The notes beneath the pieces were generated by a model, which did no database searches, was not told the DNA's origin, and worked only from the letters and a program-made list of their open reading frames with translations. Source: Bacillus sp. FJAT-27245 (GTDB lineage Bacteria > Bacillota > Bacilli > Bacillales > Cytobacillaceae). From it: 64,000 nucleotides of DNA. Each line of letters begins with the position of its first letter. Within the stretch, counting starts at the first letter, position 1. Location of the stretch: the NCBI RefSeq assembly GCF_001273955.1, contig NZ_LIGI01000001.1:4381113-4445112 (forward strand), in the 5' to 3' direction. Below are positions 35,295-44,330 of this stretch, piece after piece. Position numbers and translations under genes: made by a program.

Positions 35295-35921
35295 ATGAAA
35301 AAAAAAAGTATTGTTATATTTTCTACCATCCTTTTAATTCTTAGTATGGCAACTATGGCATTTGCTGATTTCGAAATCAAACTAAACCCACTTGCTGAAG
35401 AATATAGTTTTACAAGTTTCCCTCAAACGATGAATATTACCGGGAAAGCATCTAATCCTGATGAAGCAGCCGCCGAAATACAACTTTACATTAATGAAAA
35501 TCCTTATGGTGATTCTGTAACTGTGCCAGCACAGAAAAATAATGTTCCTTTTTCAATTCCTTGGACAATTACTGAACCAGGAACATATAAAGTCAAGGTT
35601 ACATTAATCAAAAAGAACCCTAACAGAGATCACTATGCTGAAGACACTGAAACCGTCCTGATTTCCGCACAAGTAACTGCAGATTACCCAGCCGCCCCAG
35701 CAATAGCCGCAAAGTTATTAAAAGAAGCTTCAATTCAGGCAAAGTACGGCAAGAATGGCAACTATATTTCCGATGTTGCCCAACTAATGGGACAGGAAGC
35801 TACTTTCCCCGTTTTAAAAGCTGATAAAACGATTGATCGTTATGTTTCTAAATCTGATGTTGTCAATTATGAAAATGCAGTAAGGGCATACCTTGAAGGC
35901 CGCGGATTAAAATTAAAATAG
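35295..35921 (+). CDS. Secreted protein of unknown function with an Ig-like region
   Basis: A 208-residue predicted secreted protein with signal peptide 'KKKSIVIFSTILLILSMATMAFA'. Residues about 25-120 read like a beta-sandwich ('ITGKASNPDEAAAEIQLYINE', 'WTITEPGTYKVKVTLI'); residues about 130-208 are mostly helical ('PAAPAIAAKLLKEASIQAKYG', 'VVNYENAVRAYLEGRG'). I do not recognise a named family. The ATG at 35295 lies 10 bases after AAGGAG; an in-frame TTG at 35289 is less likely. It is a single-gene unit between terminators. Confidence 0.65.
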   Translation: MKKKSIVIFSTILLILSMATMAFADFEIKLNPLAEEYSFTSFPQTMNITGKASNPDEAAAEIQLYINENPYGDSVTVPAQKNNVPFSIPWTITEPGTYKVKVTLIKKNPNRDHYAEDTETVLISAQVTADYPAAPAIAAKLLKEASIQAKYGKNGNYISDVAQLMGQEATFPVLKADKTIDRYVSKSDVVNYENAVRAYLEGRGLKLK

Positions 35922-35939
35922 TCATATCATAACAATAAT

Positions 35940-35980
35940 AAAAAGCAGTGGATTTTCGTAACAGAAATTGCACTGTTTTT
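35940..35980 (+). terminator. Terminator after the Ig-like secreted protein
   Basis: AGCAGTG / CACTGTT around an AT-rich inner stem, followed by TTTTTTTT. Bases 35981-36195 show nothing recognisable. Confidence 0.75.
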
Positions 35981-36200
35981 TTTATTCCATAGGCCGGCAA
36001 TTGGTAAAGCCGCTTCTACTTTTAACCAACGCAACCTGTTCTATTAAAAACAATTTGCGAGCCTTCCATGCATAACAAGAGGCATAGTTGTTCTACTATC
36101 CGAACGTTAAATTAGCAAAGAATAAATACTTTCCATTGACCATCTCAAGACTTTCATGCTATTAATAATAAAGTCAAAAAATCCAAATAGAAGTTTATTG

Positions 36201-36267
36201 AATGTATATGCTTAGGAATATGGCTTAAGCGTTTCTACCTGGTGACCGTAAACTACCGGACTACATT
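36201..36267 (+). ncRNA. Purine riboswitch aptamer, guanine type by position 74
   Basis: The three-way-junction signature is present: P1 AATGTA / TACATT (36201-36206 and 36262-36267), an L2 region GGAATATGG, the invariant junction GTTTCTACC (36231-36239), L3 core CCGTAAA, and J3/1 GGAC before the closing U. The base that pairs with the ligand is C, which in this class selects guanine or hypoxanthine over adenine. L2 has one extra A and the 3' arm of P2 one extra T compared with the xpt-type consensus. A terminator follows at 36335, giving a standard OFF switch ahead of the nucleoside hydrolase and NupC-like genes. Confidence 0.88.
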
Positions 36268-36334
36268 AAAGAATGACTGGCAATGTATTATTTCTCAAAT
36301 AAATATATTCCACTATTTCTAAATGTAAATCTGT

Positions 36335-36368
36335 AACCTGGGTAGGTAAATATACCCAGGTTTTTTGC
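36335..36368 (+). terminator. Expression-platform terminator of the purine riboswitch
   Basis: AACCTGGGTA / TACCCAGGTT with an eight-base loop, then TTTTTT. It sits 67 bases after the aptamer and about 85 bases before the nucleoside hydrolase start. Confidence 0.85.
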
Positions 36369-36451
36369 ATTTTACTACAACCGAAGGAAGCGGAAATACA
36401 GGCCCTCATACAATCTTAAACAATTTTTTATGAAAAGGATGCGAATTTGGA

Positions 36452-37408
36452 ATGGCAAAAAAACATATTTATTTTAATCATGACGGCGGAGTCGATGATC
36501 TTGTTTCATTATTTTTATTACTTAAAATGGATAATGTCGAATTGACAGGTGTATCGGTTATTCCGGCTGATTGTTATTTAGAGCCAGCGGTATTTGCCAG
36601 CCGAAAAATTATCGATCGCTTTGGAAATGGCAACCTTGAGGTAGCAAAGTCAAACTCACGCGGAAAAAATCCTTTTCCAAAAGATTGGCGAATGCATGCT
36701 TTTTATGTAGATGCACTGCCAATTTTAAATGAATCCGGAAAAATTATTGCCCCAGTAGCAGAAAAGCCGGCTCATCTACATATGATTGATGCTATTCGAA
36801 AGACCTCTGAAAAAACAACGTTATTATTTACAGGCCCTCTTACTGACCTTGCCCGTGCTTTAGATGAAGCTCCAGATATTGAAGAAAAAATTGAAAGACT
36901 CGTTTGGATGGGCGGCACTTTCCGAGAGGCCGGAAATGTTCACGAGCCTGAACATGATGGAACGGCTGAATGGAATGTATTCTGGGATCCGGAAGCCGCT
37001 GCCCGAGTATGGGAAACGAACATTGAAATTGATTTAGTCGCGCTTGAGAGCACAAATCAAGTACCTTTAACTTTGGATGTTCGTGAACGTTGGGCAAAAG
37101 AGCGTAAATATATTGGGGTTGATTTCCTCGGCCAATGTTATGCTATGGTGCCACCGCTTGTTCACTTTTCAACAAACTCTACCTACTATTTATGGGATGT
37201 GTTAACGACTGCATTTATTGGCAAGAGTGATCTCGTGAAGGTAGAAACGGTTAATAGTGTTGTCATCTCAGATGGGCCAAGTCAGGGACGTACAGTTGAA
37301 ACACCTGATGGGCGGCCGGTGAATGTAGTTTATGACGTGAATCGCGATGCTTTCTTCGATTACATGACGCAATTAGCTAAACTAGTTCCCGGAGAGAATT
37401 CACACTAA
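36452..37408 (+). CDS. Nucleoside hydrolase (second family member)
   Basis: A 318-residue nucleoside hydrolase-type protein. The N-terminal acidic cluster reads 'NHDGGVDDLVSLF' (residues 9-21), keeping the three key aspartates; 'LFTGPLTDLARAL' and 'TAEWNVFWDPEAAARVW' are family blocks. The C-terminal active-site position usually read as His-Asp is Trp-Asp here ('YYLWDVLTTAF'), as in some other subgroups. It cleaves ribonucleosides to base and ribose. It is controlled by the guanine-type riboswitch upstream and is only distantly similar to the hydrolase at 1.6 kb. Confidence 0.88.
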   Translation: MAKKHIYFNHDGGVDDLVSLFLLLKMDNVELTGVSVIPADCYLEPAVFASRKIIDRFGNGNLEVAKSNSRGKNPFPKDWRMHAFYVDALPILNESGKIIAPVAEKPAHLHMIDAIRKTSEKTTLLFTGPLTDLARALDEAPDIEEKIERLVWMGGTFREAGNVHEPEHDGTAEWNVFWDPEAAARVWETNIEIDLVALESTNQVPLTLDVRERWAKERKYIGVDFLGQCYAMVPPLVHFSTNSTYYLWDVLTTAFIGKSDLVKVETVNSVVISDGPSQGRTVETPDGRPVNVVYDVNRDAFFDYMTQLAKLVPGENSH

Positions 37409-37539
37409 TAAAAAAAACAAGCTGTTAATACGGATACAACCGGCGATGAATAGGGCTATTAATGGCAGTCAGTTTTTTCAAGCTTTGAGATGGGGCTTAC
37501 TGCCAGTTAATTGAGTATACATTAACAATCTATTGTAAA

Positions 37540-37575
37540 AATTGAGAGGGCAGTTTCGAGCCTTCTCAATTTTAA
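37540..37575 (+). terminator. Hairpin between nucleoside hydrolase and NupC-like genes
   Basis: ATTGAGA-GG / CC-TCTCAAT, followed by TTTTAATTC; a weak terminator or attenuator that would lower transporter expression. No further riboswitch was found in this 203-base gap. Confidence 0.55.
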
Positions 37576-37611
37576 TTCTATGTCTTTGACGAGGAAAGAA
37601 GGAAAAGGTTT

Positions 37612-38826
37612 ATGCAATACGTTTGGGGAGTAATTGGAATTACAGGAATTTTATTAATAGCATTCATTTTTTCTAAACATCGTAAAGCAATTAATCCCAG
37701 AACCGTAATTGGTGCTTTTGCCATTCAGTTTATTTTTGCTTTAATCGTATTAAAATGGGAATTCGGAAAACAGATTCTTCAATATGCTTCAATGGGAGTA
37801 CAAAAAATAATTGATTCTTCAAATGCTGGAATCCAATTCTTGTTCGGGGGGGTATTAGGGGCTGAAAATGCAGGTTTTACTTTTGCTTTACAAGTGTTAC
37901 CCATTATCATCTTCTTTTCTTCATTAATTTCAGTTCTCTATTATCTAGGGATCATGCAGTGGGCAACTAAGCTCATTGGTGGATTTTTAGCAAAAGTGCT
38001 AAAAACGAGTGAAACTGAATCAATGTCTGCGTCTGCGAACATTTTTCTAGGCCCAACGGAAGCTCCGCTAGTCATTAAACCTTATATTGAGAATATGACC
38101 AAGTCTGAGTTGTTTGCTGTTATGGTCGGGGGATTGGCTTGTGTCTCTGGTGCAGTTCTGGGGGGATATGCAATGCTTGGAGTTCCTTTGGATTATTTGC
38201 TTGCAGCAGCATTCATGGGTGCTCCAGCAGGATTATTATTAGCTAAACTTATGATGCCAGAAACTGAGAAGCAAAATAAGGGTGACCGTGTTCAGATGAT
38301 AAAAGATACGGAGTCCAGAAATATCGTTGATGCAGCCTCTCGTGGAGCGATGGAAGGTTTAAAAATTGCTGTAGGGGTTGGAGCACTTTTACTAGCATTT
38401 ACTTCCTTAATATTTTTGCTTAATGTAATAATTGGCTGGCTTGGTGGAATTTTTGGCTTTGGTACATTAACACTGGAGCAGCTTTTAGGTTATCTGTTTG
38501 CACCAATTGCCTTTCTTATCGGTGTCCCTTGGGATGAAGCATTAAAAGCCGGTTCTTTCATCGGCCAGAAATTTGTTTTAAACGAATTTGTAGCTTATAC
38601 TGCTTTTGCTCCGGAAATAGCAAATCTTTCTGAAAAAAGTGTTATTATCATTAGCTTTGCACTTTGCGGATTTGCTAATCTTGCTGCGATGGCAATGGTT
38701 ATCGGCGGATTGGGAGGAATTGCTCCCTCAAGAAGACAAGATATTGCAGAGATGGGTTTTCGAGCAATAATTGCGGCAACATTAGCAAATCTATTAAGTG
38801 CTGCGGTTGCTGGGATGCTCATTTAG
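37612..38826 (+). CDS. Concentrative nucleoside transporter (NupC/CNT family)
   Basis: A 404-residue inner-membrane transporter of the CNT family, which imports nucleosides with protons or sodium. Recognisable blocks: 'NPRTVIGAFAIQFIFALIVLK', 'SASANIFLGPTEAPLVIKPY' (nucleoside-binding region), 'NEFVAYTAFAPEIANLSEKS' and 'CGFANLAAMAMVIGGLGGIAP'. It follows the nucleoside hydrolase on the same strand and should supply its substrate. Its stop codon overlaps the first codon of an lrgB-like relic. Confidence 0.9.
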   Translation: MQYVWGVIGITGILLIAFIFSKHRKAINPRTVIGAFAIQFIFALIVLKWEFGKQILQYASMGVQKIIDSSNAGIQFLFGGVLGAENAGFTFALQVLPIIIFFSSLISVLYYLGIMQWATKLIGGFLAKVLKTSETESMSASANIFLGPTEAPLVIKPYIENMTKSELFAVMVGGLACVSGAVLGGYAMLGVPLDYLLAAAFMGAPAGLLLAKLMMPETEKQNKGDRVQMIKDTESRNIVDAASRGAMEGLKIAVGVGALLLAFTSLIFLLNVIIGWLGGIFGFGTLTLEQLLGYLFAPIAFLIGVPWDEALKAGSFIGQKFVLNEFVAYTAFAPEIANLSEKSVIIISFALCGFANLAAMAMVIGGLGGIAPSRRQDIAEMGFRAIIAATLANLLSAAVAGMLI

Positions 38827-38966
38827 GTACCGCTCATACTTTAGGAACTTCAAAAGCTGCCGAATACAGCGAACCTACTTTTTCGATGAGTTCGGTTACG
38901 ATGACATTATGTGCAATCATTGGTACCTTTTTAGGCCCTGTTGTTGTGTGGGTATTCCACATTTGA
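38826..38966 (+). pseudogene. LrgB/CidB-family C-terminal relic
   Basis: In the frame beginning at 38826, directly at the NupC stop codon, the DNA encodes about 46 residues ('GTAHTLGTSKAAEYSE', 'SSVTMTLCAIIGTFLGP') that match the C-terminal end of LrgB-type membrane proteins (HxxGTxKA...E motif and last membrane segment). There is no start codon, ribosome binding site or upstream part of the gene. It is therefore a truncated remnant left by a deletion that joined nupC to the lrgB tail. Confidence 0.6.
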
Positions 38967-39039
38967 GAAACAACTTCACTAATAAAATATAGTTTCCTGA
39001 TACATGTAAACAAGAATGCAGATTGCACTTATTAAAGAA

Positions 39040-39085
39040 AAGTCCAATTTCCAATATGAGCTATTTGGAAATTGGACTTTTTATT
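39040..39085. terminator. Bidirectional terminator
   Basis: Perfect 15-base stem AAGTCCAATTTCCAA / TTGGAAATTGGACTT with a ten-base loop. T-rich sequence follows on both strands, so it can end the nupC unit and the convergent MBL gene. Confidence 0.9.
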
Positions 39086-39104
39086 TGGCAAGATTGGTAC
39101 TCAA

Positions 39105-39962
39105 CTAATTTCTACGATACCCATTTACAAAGCAAACAATTGTTTCTCTTTCATCTTCTGTAAGTTCCCTTTTTACATAACTTTCGTATTCCTTCATGAT
39201 TTCCTGTTTATCTCCGCCAAATCTTTCTGTATATTTTGCAATCGTTCTCAGCTTTGCTGCTTCCTGATTGAATTCTTCTTTTGAAATTGGCTGTTGATGC
39301 GAAGGTATATATGTCTCTGCATCAAATGTTTCCAATTCATCCAATAGCCGCAGTGTTTCCTGGATTGTATAGTTATCTTTTACGGCATACATATTCGGAT
39401 AAATACAGTCAGCAAGAAAGAGAATCTTTTCTTCAACAATATACACGATGGCCGAATCAGCAGCGTGATCGCCTCCAACGTATTGCACGATGCAAGTTAC
39501 CCCGCCAAGGTCTATTTCCACTCTTTTTTCAAAAGTTACATCAGGCAAAGCAATCTTGATGTCCCGGTGAGTCTTGAATTCCTCTTTAATTGCCTTCGCG
39601 CAAAATTCAATTTCGATTCCTTCTTTCACTCTGTCATCCAACGCCTCGTCCGACCAAGAAAATGGGATCAGTTTCTCCATTGCTATCTTTGTTTCTTTTG
39701 AAGCAATCGAAACCGTATTAGGTAACGCTGAAAGACCAAAGATATGGTCCCAATGCCAATGTGTAAGTACGACTATATCAGGATTTGGAACCTCCATTTT
39801 TGAAAGTTCATTTACAAAATAATTGGCATGGTCTTCAGAGTTGCCAGCATCAATCATTAAAGTCTTTTTATTCCCTACCACCATTCCTAGAATGGGCCGG
39901 TCGGTCACCGATATTGGGGTGATATACCAAAAACTCTTACCTATTTTGTTAATTGAGTGCAT
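39105..39962 (-). CDS. MBL-fold metallo-hydrolase
   Basis: A 285-residue metallo-beta-lactamase-fold protein. Metal motif 'LTHWHWDHIFGL' (HxHxDH), second site 'GGDHAADSAIVY' and third 'LADCIYPNMYAV' are all present, with 'YIPSHQQPIS' supplying the last histidine. The enzyme class is broad (thiolester, phosphodiester, lactone hydrolysis). It is transcribed alone toward nupC. No specific substrate can be assigned. Confidence 0.82.
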   Translation of the reverse strand: MHSINKIGKSFWYITPISVTDRPILGMVVGNKKTLMIDAGNSEDHANYFVNELSKMEVPNPDIVVLTHWHWDHIFGLSALPNTVSIASKETKIAMEKLIPFSWSDEALDDRVKEGIEIEFCAKAIKEEFKTHRDIKIALPDVTFEKRVEIDLGGVTCIVQYVGGDHAADSAIVYIVEEKILFLADCIYPNMYAVKDNYTIQETLRLLDELETFDAETYIPSHQQPISKEEFNQEAAKLRTIAKYTERFGGDKQEIMKEYESYVKRELTEDERETIVCFVNGYRRN

Positions 39963-40115
39963 AAAGAGCTATCACCTTTCTTTTAAAAAATTTATAGACG
40001 AGTTGAGGCCGGTTTCTCATGAGGGGAGGAATTTATAAAATATTCCGGAACAAATCAAAAAGAGGCCTGATTGATATTAAAAAGTAGGCTGGGTGACTGA
40101 AATTTCTATTTTAAA

Positions 40116-40154
40116 GGAAAAACGCCGTGCGGTTCCCATATCATTCGCACGACG
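40116..40154 (-). terminator. Terminator of pucG
   Basis: On the minus strand CGTCGTGCG / CGCACGGCG with a 14-base loop, then TTTTTCC. Bases 39963-40115 and 40155-40235 show nothing else. Confidence 0.85.
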
Positions 40155-40235
40155 TGTTATTTGTTTTATAAAGCTCATGAACGATTTATGTTGTTCAAGA
40201 GGCACAATTATTTTATCCTGTTCCAATCGCAAATA

Positions 40236-41492
40236 TTAGTTTGCTTCGACTACTTCAAGATTCCGCTTTTTATATTCATCATATACGTTTAATGCCGCCT
40301 GTAAACTTTCGCCTCTATGCAGATTAAAGCCTTTCCGAATAAGCGTTGCTTCTAATGCAGCTAAAACATGGAGAATATTCTTTTTACGTGAACTATATCC
40401 CATCGTTCCGATTCTCCAAATCTTACCGTGGAGCGGCCCGAAAGAACTGGCAATTTCAACTTCGAAATCCTCCAGCATCATGGAACGGACCTCATCGCCG
40501 TTTATTCCTTCAGGGATTTCAATTGCCGTAACAACAGGAAGCTTGTGCTTTTCGTCTCCAAATATCTTTAAGCCCATCGCTTTAATTCCTGCCACCAATG
40601 CTTCTTCATTTAACTTATGGCGGGCAAAGCGGTTTTCAAGTCCTTCTTCAAGAATGATACGAAGTCCTTCCCTTAAAGCGTATTGCATACTTGTCGCTTC
40701 AGTATGATGATTAAGGCGGACAGGGCTCCAATAATCCATAAGCTGTCCTAAATCAAAATAATTGCTTACAATACGATTGTTGGAAGGCTCGCTGTTAAAT
40801 GCTCTTAAGCCCAACTCAATACTTTTTCTTTTATTAATAACTTCTTCAACCCGTTTGTTAAACGTGATTGGAGCTAATCCGGATGGAACAGATAAACATT
40901 TTTGCGTACCGCCAATGACTGCATCAAGCTTTAGTTCATCCACCTTGAGGTCGACTCCGCCCAATGATGCTACAGCATCGACAACCAGCAGAACATCTGC
41001 ATTCCGGCATGCTTCCCCAATTTCCTTTAACGGCTGCATGCAGCTAGTTGATGTTTCGGCATGAACGATGGCAACAATTTTAGGAGAAACCTCCTGAATT
41101 TTATTGATAACTATTTCCGGGTCAAAAACCTCTCCCCAAGGAGCCTCCATGGTCGTAACCTCTGCTCCATAACGCTGGCAGATTTCTGTTAAAAGATAGC
41201 CGAATCGACCGAAAATGGGAACCAAGACCTTATCTCCGGGTTCAATAATGCTGCACAGGACAGCTTCAATACCTGATCGGGAAGTTCCATCAACCGGGAA
41301 TGCCCAGCGATTCTCTGTTTGAAATACGACCCGGAGCATTTCCATCGTTTCATTCATGATATTCGTAAATGCAGGATCAAATTGTCCTAAAATTGGGGTA
41401 GCCATGGCCCTCAATACTCTTGGATCGACTTCGACCGGCCCAGGTGTCATAATTGTTCTAAGTGGGACATTTAAATCTGTATACTTGGTCAT
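40236..41492 (-). CDS. pucG: (S)-ureidoglycine-glyoxylate aminotransferase
   Basis: A 418-residue PLP enzyme of class V that matches Bacillus PucG along its length: 'RTIMTPGPVEVDPRVLRAM', 'FPVDGTSRSGIEAVL', PLP-lysine region 'GGTQKCLSVPSGLAPI', 'RLNHHTEATSMQYALREG' and 'ASSFGPLHGKIWRIGTMGYS'. In purine (allantoin) breakdown it transfers the amino group of ureidoglycine to glyoxylate, giving glycine. No other puc genes are in the window; the gene is a single unit with an AT-rich upstream region. Confidence 0.93.
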   Translation of the reverse strand: MTKYTDLNVPLRTIMTPGPVEVDPRVLRAMATPILGQFDPAFTNIMNETMEMLRVVFQTENRWAFPVDGTSRSGIEAVLCSIIEPGDKVLVPIFGRFGYLLTEICQRYGAEVTTMEAPWGEVFDPEIVINKIQEVSPKIVAIVHAETSTSCMQPLKEIGEACRNADVLLVVDAVASLGGVDLKVDELKLDAVIGGTQKCLSVPSGLAPITFNKRVEEVINKRKSIELGLRAFNSEPSNNRIVSNYFDLGQLMDYWSPVRLNHHTEATSMQYALREGLRIILEEGLENRFARHKLNEEALVAGIKAMGLKIFGDEKHKLPVVTAIEIPEGINGDEVRSMMLEDFEVEIASSFGPLHGKIWRIGTMGYSSRKKNILHVLAALEATLIRKGFNLHRGESLQAALNVYDEYKKRNLEVVEAN

Positions 41493-41761
41493 ATGTCTCT
41501 GCTCCTATTATTAATATTTTTAAAATAAATTGAATTATTATGAAAATATTTTCGTTTTAATACCACTATTTTAAAAAAATAATAATTAGATTTTAGCAGG
41601 ATAAAACGAGGGAATCAACGGAAAATTCAGTAAATCATTTATAAAACATTTCCTGTTTCACTTCTTTTTATACACAATTTATTAAATACACATAGGCCAA
41701 TGCAACTCTACTTTCATTCGAGTACTTCTCTCAACTAACTCACAAAAGGCGAGCTTTAAAG

Positions 41762-41795
41762 AAAAAAAAACCAACTAATAATTCTCCCTAGTTGG
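41762..41795 (-). terminator. Terminator of the lysine-controlled ABC operon
   Basis: On the minus strand CCAACTA / TAGTTGG with an 11-base loop, then nine consecutive T. A longer GC-rich hairpin (GGGGGCT / AGCCCCC, 41886-41929, weak T-tract) lies nearer the gene. The remaining bases of 41493-42005 are AT-rich and empty. Confidence 0.8.
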
Positions 41796-42005
41796 GCCTT
41801 GCTTTCAGGAAACATATAATGTTGGTTCCAGTTTTCTCAGGAAAATCCTTATTTTCTTACGATGCGGTACATCGTGATGATTTAAGGGGGGCTATCAAAT
41901 AGTCCGCTAACAGACCTTTGAAAGCCCCCGTTTCACATTCGTATTCCTTCTTTGTCACGTGGCCACACTAGGGCCGTATTCGTTTTCTTCCTATTTATAT
42001 TTATC

Positions 42006-42728
42006 CTATAAAATCTGGTTTAAGAACCTCTGGGTTCGTTCATGCTTGGGATTTGCAAAGAATTCATCCGGATGCCCTTCTTCAATAATATGGCCATCCG
42101 CCAGCATAACGATGCGGCTGGCGACTTCCTTGGCAAAGCCCATTTCATGCGTCACAATCACCATCGTCATTCCTTCACGGGCTAAATCCTTCATGACTTG
42201 GAGCACTTCGCCGACAAGCTCCGGGTCTAAAGCCGATGTAGGTTCATCAAACAGCATGACTTTTGGCTCCATCGCCAATGCTCTGGCGATGGCGACACGC
42301 TGTTTTTGTCCGCCTGATAATTGGTCAGGGTAAAAGTGAGCCTTATCCTGTAAGCCTACTTTTTTAAGAAGGTTCATCGCGTTTGCGATAGCCTCGTCTT
42401 TCGCTACATTTTTTACATGAACGGGTGCCGCGATAATATTTTCCAACACCGTCATATGGGGGAATAAATGAAAGTGCTGAAACACCATCCCTACTTGTTC
42501 TCTTATCTTGTTGAGATTTGTTTTTGCCGGTTCGATTTTTTCATTTCCAATCATAATGTCGCCGGAATCGGTCGTTTCCAAAAAATTCAAACAGCGCAGC
42601 AGCGTACTTTTCCCCGAACCGCTCGCACCAATCAGGACAACAACCTCTTTTTCTTTTACGGTTAAATCGATATTTTTCAAAACTTGAAGTGAACCGAAGG
42701 ATTTGGAAAGGTTTTGAATGTCAATCAT
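42006..42728 (-). CDS. Polar amino acid ABC transporter ATPase
   Basis: A 240-residue ABC ATPase of the GlnQ/ArtM type: Walker A '[11 protein letters not shown]', Q-loop '[19 protein letters not shown]', signature '[15 protein letters not shown]', Walker B '[14 protein letters not shown]' and switch 'VTHEM'. It is the last gene of a three-gene import operon, overlapping the permease by four bases. The operon sits behind a lysine riboswitch, so lysine is the best substrate guess. Confidence 0.93.
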   Translation of the reverse strand: MIDIQNLSKSFGSLQVLKNIDLTVKEKEVVVLIGASGSGKSTLLRCLNFLETTDSGDIMIGNEKIEPAKTNLNKIREQVGMVFQHFHLFPHMTVLENIIAAPVHVKNVAKDEAIANAMNLLKKVGLQDKAHFYPDQLSGGQKQRVAIARALAMEPKVMLFDEPTSALDPELVGEVLQVMKDLAREGMTMVIVTHEMGFAKEVASRIVMLADGHIIEEGHPDEFFANPKHERTQRFLNQIL

Positions 42729-43408
42729 GCGAGTGCCGCCTCCTTCGGTTTACTAACATCGTATCTTTTCTCCAATCGGTTGAAACACCAAGTAAAAATT
42801 AGCACGATGATTAAATAATATAGCCCCACGACAAAATACGTTTCAAACGGCATATAGTTTTCCCCTTGGACTGTAAGGGCTGTATTAAATAAATCTGTCA
42901 CCGCAATATAGGCCACAAGGGAAGAATCCTTTAAGCTAATGATGAACTGATTCCCAAGTGGAGGAATCGCCCGTTTTAATGCCTGCGGAAAAATAACCTG
43001 GCGCATCGCAAGGGGATAGCTCATCCCTAAAGACCTTGCAGCTTCCATTTGGCCGCGGTCAATCGATTGGACAGCCCCCCTGAATATTTCGGCGATATAG
43101 GCCCCTGTATGAATGCTTAAGGCCAAGGCCCCGGCTGTAAAGCTGTTCAGAGTAATAATATTCGCGATACCATAATACAGAAACATGATTTGAACAATTA
43201 ACGGAGTTCCCCGGATAAGGCCTATATAGAGATCTGCTATCCGATTAAGGAATTTGATGGATGAAATTTTAAACCCTGCAACGATGATTCCAATCATCAT
43301 TGCAATTAGAAGGGAAATAAATGTGATGGAAATCGTCATCCAAGAGGCTTGCAAGAATGCTAGGCCATGTTCACTTAGGATTCCGATAGTATTTTGCAAA
43401 AAAGCCAT
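42725..43408 (-). CDS. Polar amino acid ABC transporter permease
   Basis: A 227-residue inner-membrane subunit of the HisMQ type with about five membrane segments. The conserved cytoplasmic loop that docks the ATPase is '[21 protein letters not shown]', and '[20 protein letters not shown]' is the typical upstream block. Only one permease gene is present, so it should form a homodimer. Confidence 0.92.
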   Translation of the reverse strand: MAFLQNTIGILSEHGLAFLQASWMTISITFISLLIAMMIGIIVAGFKISSIKFLNRIADLYIGLIRGTPLIVQIMFLYYGIANIITLNSFTAGALALSIHTGAYIAEIFRGAVQSIDRGQMEAARSLGMSYPLAMRQVIFPQALKRAIPPLGNQFIISLKDSSLVAYIAVTDLFNTALTVQGENYMPFETYFVVGLYYLIIVLIFTWCFNRLEKRYDVSKPKEAALA

Positions 43409-43482
43409 GAATTTAGCGCTGCCTCCTTTAAAGAAGGACGTAACCTCGTTAAAGCTTACGTCACTCGATTATTGGTTGAATG

Positions 43483-44274
43483 TTACTTTTCCATAATGTT
43501 TTCGTTGAACCACTTTTTGCTGATCTTTTCATATGTGCCATCTTCTTGCATATCAGCAAGGGCTTTGTTGATTTTTTCAGCAAGCTCTTTGTTTCCTTCT
43601 GAAACGGCTACACTAACGCGATCCTCGTTCAATAGGTCGCCTATAGCCTTGATTTTTAAACCTTTATCATTTTTAGCACTTACGCCGACGATTTTATCGG
43701 TAATTACGGCGTCCAAACGGCCTAGTTCTAAATCTTGAAGGGCATTGACATCAGATGGATATCCTTTTACCTTGTCGGATAATTCAAGGGCCATGTCCTT
43801 CCAGGTGCTTGCTTGGATGACACCAATGGATTTTCCTTTTAAATCTTCTTTTGAAAGAATCTTATTATTGCCGTCAGCGACAAAAATTTGCGCACCCGAT
43901 AAATAATATGGTTCCGTGAAGTCAACCTGCTTATCACGCTCCGGTGTTGCGGTCATACTCCCGATAATGGCATCGTATTTTTTGGCTTTTAACCCTTGAA
44001 TGATTGTTTCCCATTGATTAGTGACTGGATTTGCTTTTACTCCAATTCTTTTTGCTATTTCCGTACCAATTTCGACATCAAAGCCGGTTAGTTTCCCATC
44101 CTTTTTGAAGTTTAATGGAGGGTATTGTCCGCTCATCGCAAATGAAAGCGTACCTTCTTTTATTAAATGCAAATTTTCACCCTTGGCTTGCCCTGCTTTA
44201 CTGCTTTCCTTCGTTCCGCATGCTGATAAAATCACCAATAGTGCGGAAACCGCGATAATCATAAGTTTTCTCAT
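43483..44274 (-). CDS. Amino acid ABC transporter substrate-binding lipoprotein
   Basis: A 263-residue lipoprotein: signal 'MRKLMIIAVSALLVILSACG' with lipobox LSAC, then a family-3 solute-binding domain ('LSFAMSGQYPPLNF', 'LTGFDVEIGTEIAKRIGV', 'YDAIIGSMTATPERDKQVDFT'). It captures a polar amino acid outside the membrane. The ATG at 44274 has GGAGG upstream and begins the signal peptide; an in-frame ORF extension to 44307 runs into the riboswitch terminator and is not coding. Control is by the lysine riboswitch immediately upstream. Confidence 0.93.
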   Translation of the reverse strand: MRKLMIIAVSALLVILSACGTKESSKAGQAKGENLHLIKEGTLSFAMSGQYPPLNFKKDGKLTGFDVEIGTEIAKRIGVKANPVTNQWETIIQGLKAKKYDAIIGSMTATPERDKQVDFTEPYYLSGAQIFVADGNNKILSKEDLKGKSIGVIQASTWKDMALELSDKVKGYPSDVNALQDLELGRLDAVITDKIVGVSAKNDKGLKIKAIGDLLNEDRVSVAVSEGNKELAEKINKALADMQEDGTYEKISKKWFNENIMEK

Positions 44275-44295
44275 GGTGCTTTCCTCCTTTTTGAA

Positions 44296-44330
44296 AATAA
44301 AAAACACCGTCCCATTTGTATGTGACGGTG
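44296..44330 (-). terminator. Expression-platform terminator of the lysine riboswitch
   Basis: On the minus strand CACCGTC / GACGGTG with a 12-base loop, then TTTTTTATT. The 5' flank (GGGTGTCAGGCACC) resembles the dispersed GTGCC-type repeat, so a mobile repeat may have supplied the terminator. Confidence 0.82.

Noticed and set aside
39072..39284. 70-codon Phe-rich plus-strand ORF
   Set aside because: It overlaps a terminator and is antisense to the MBL hydrolase.
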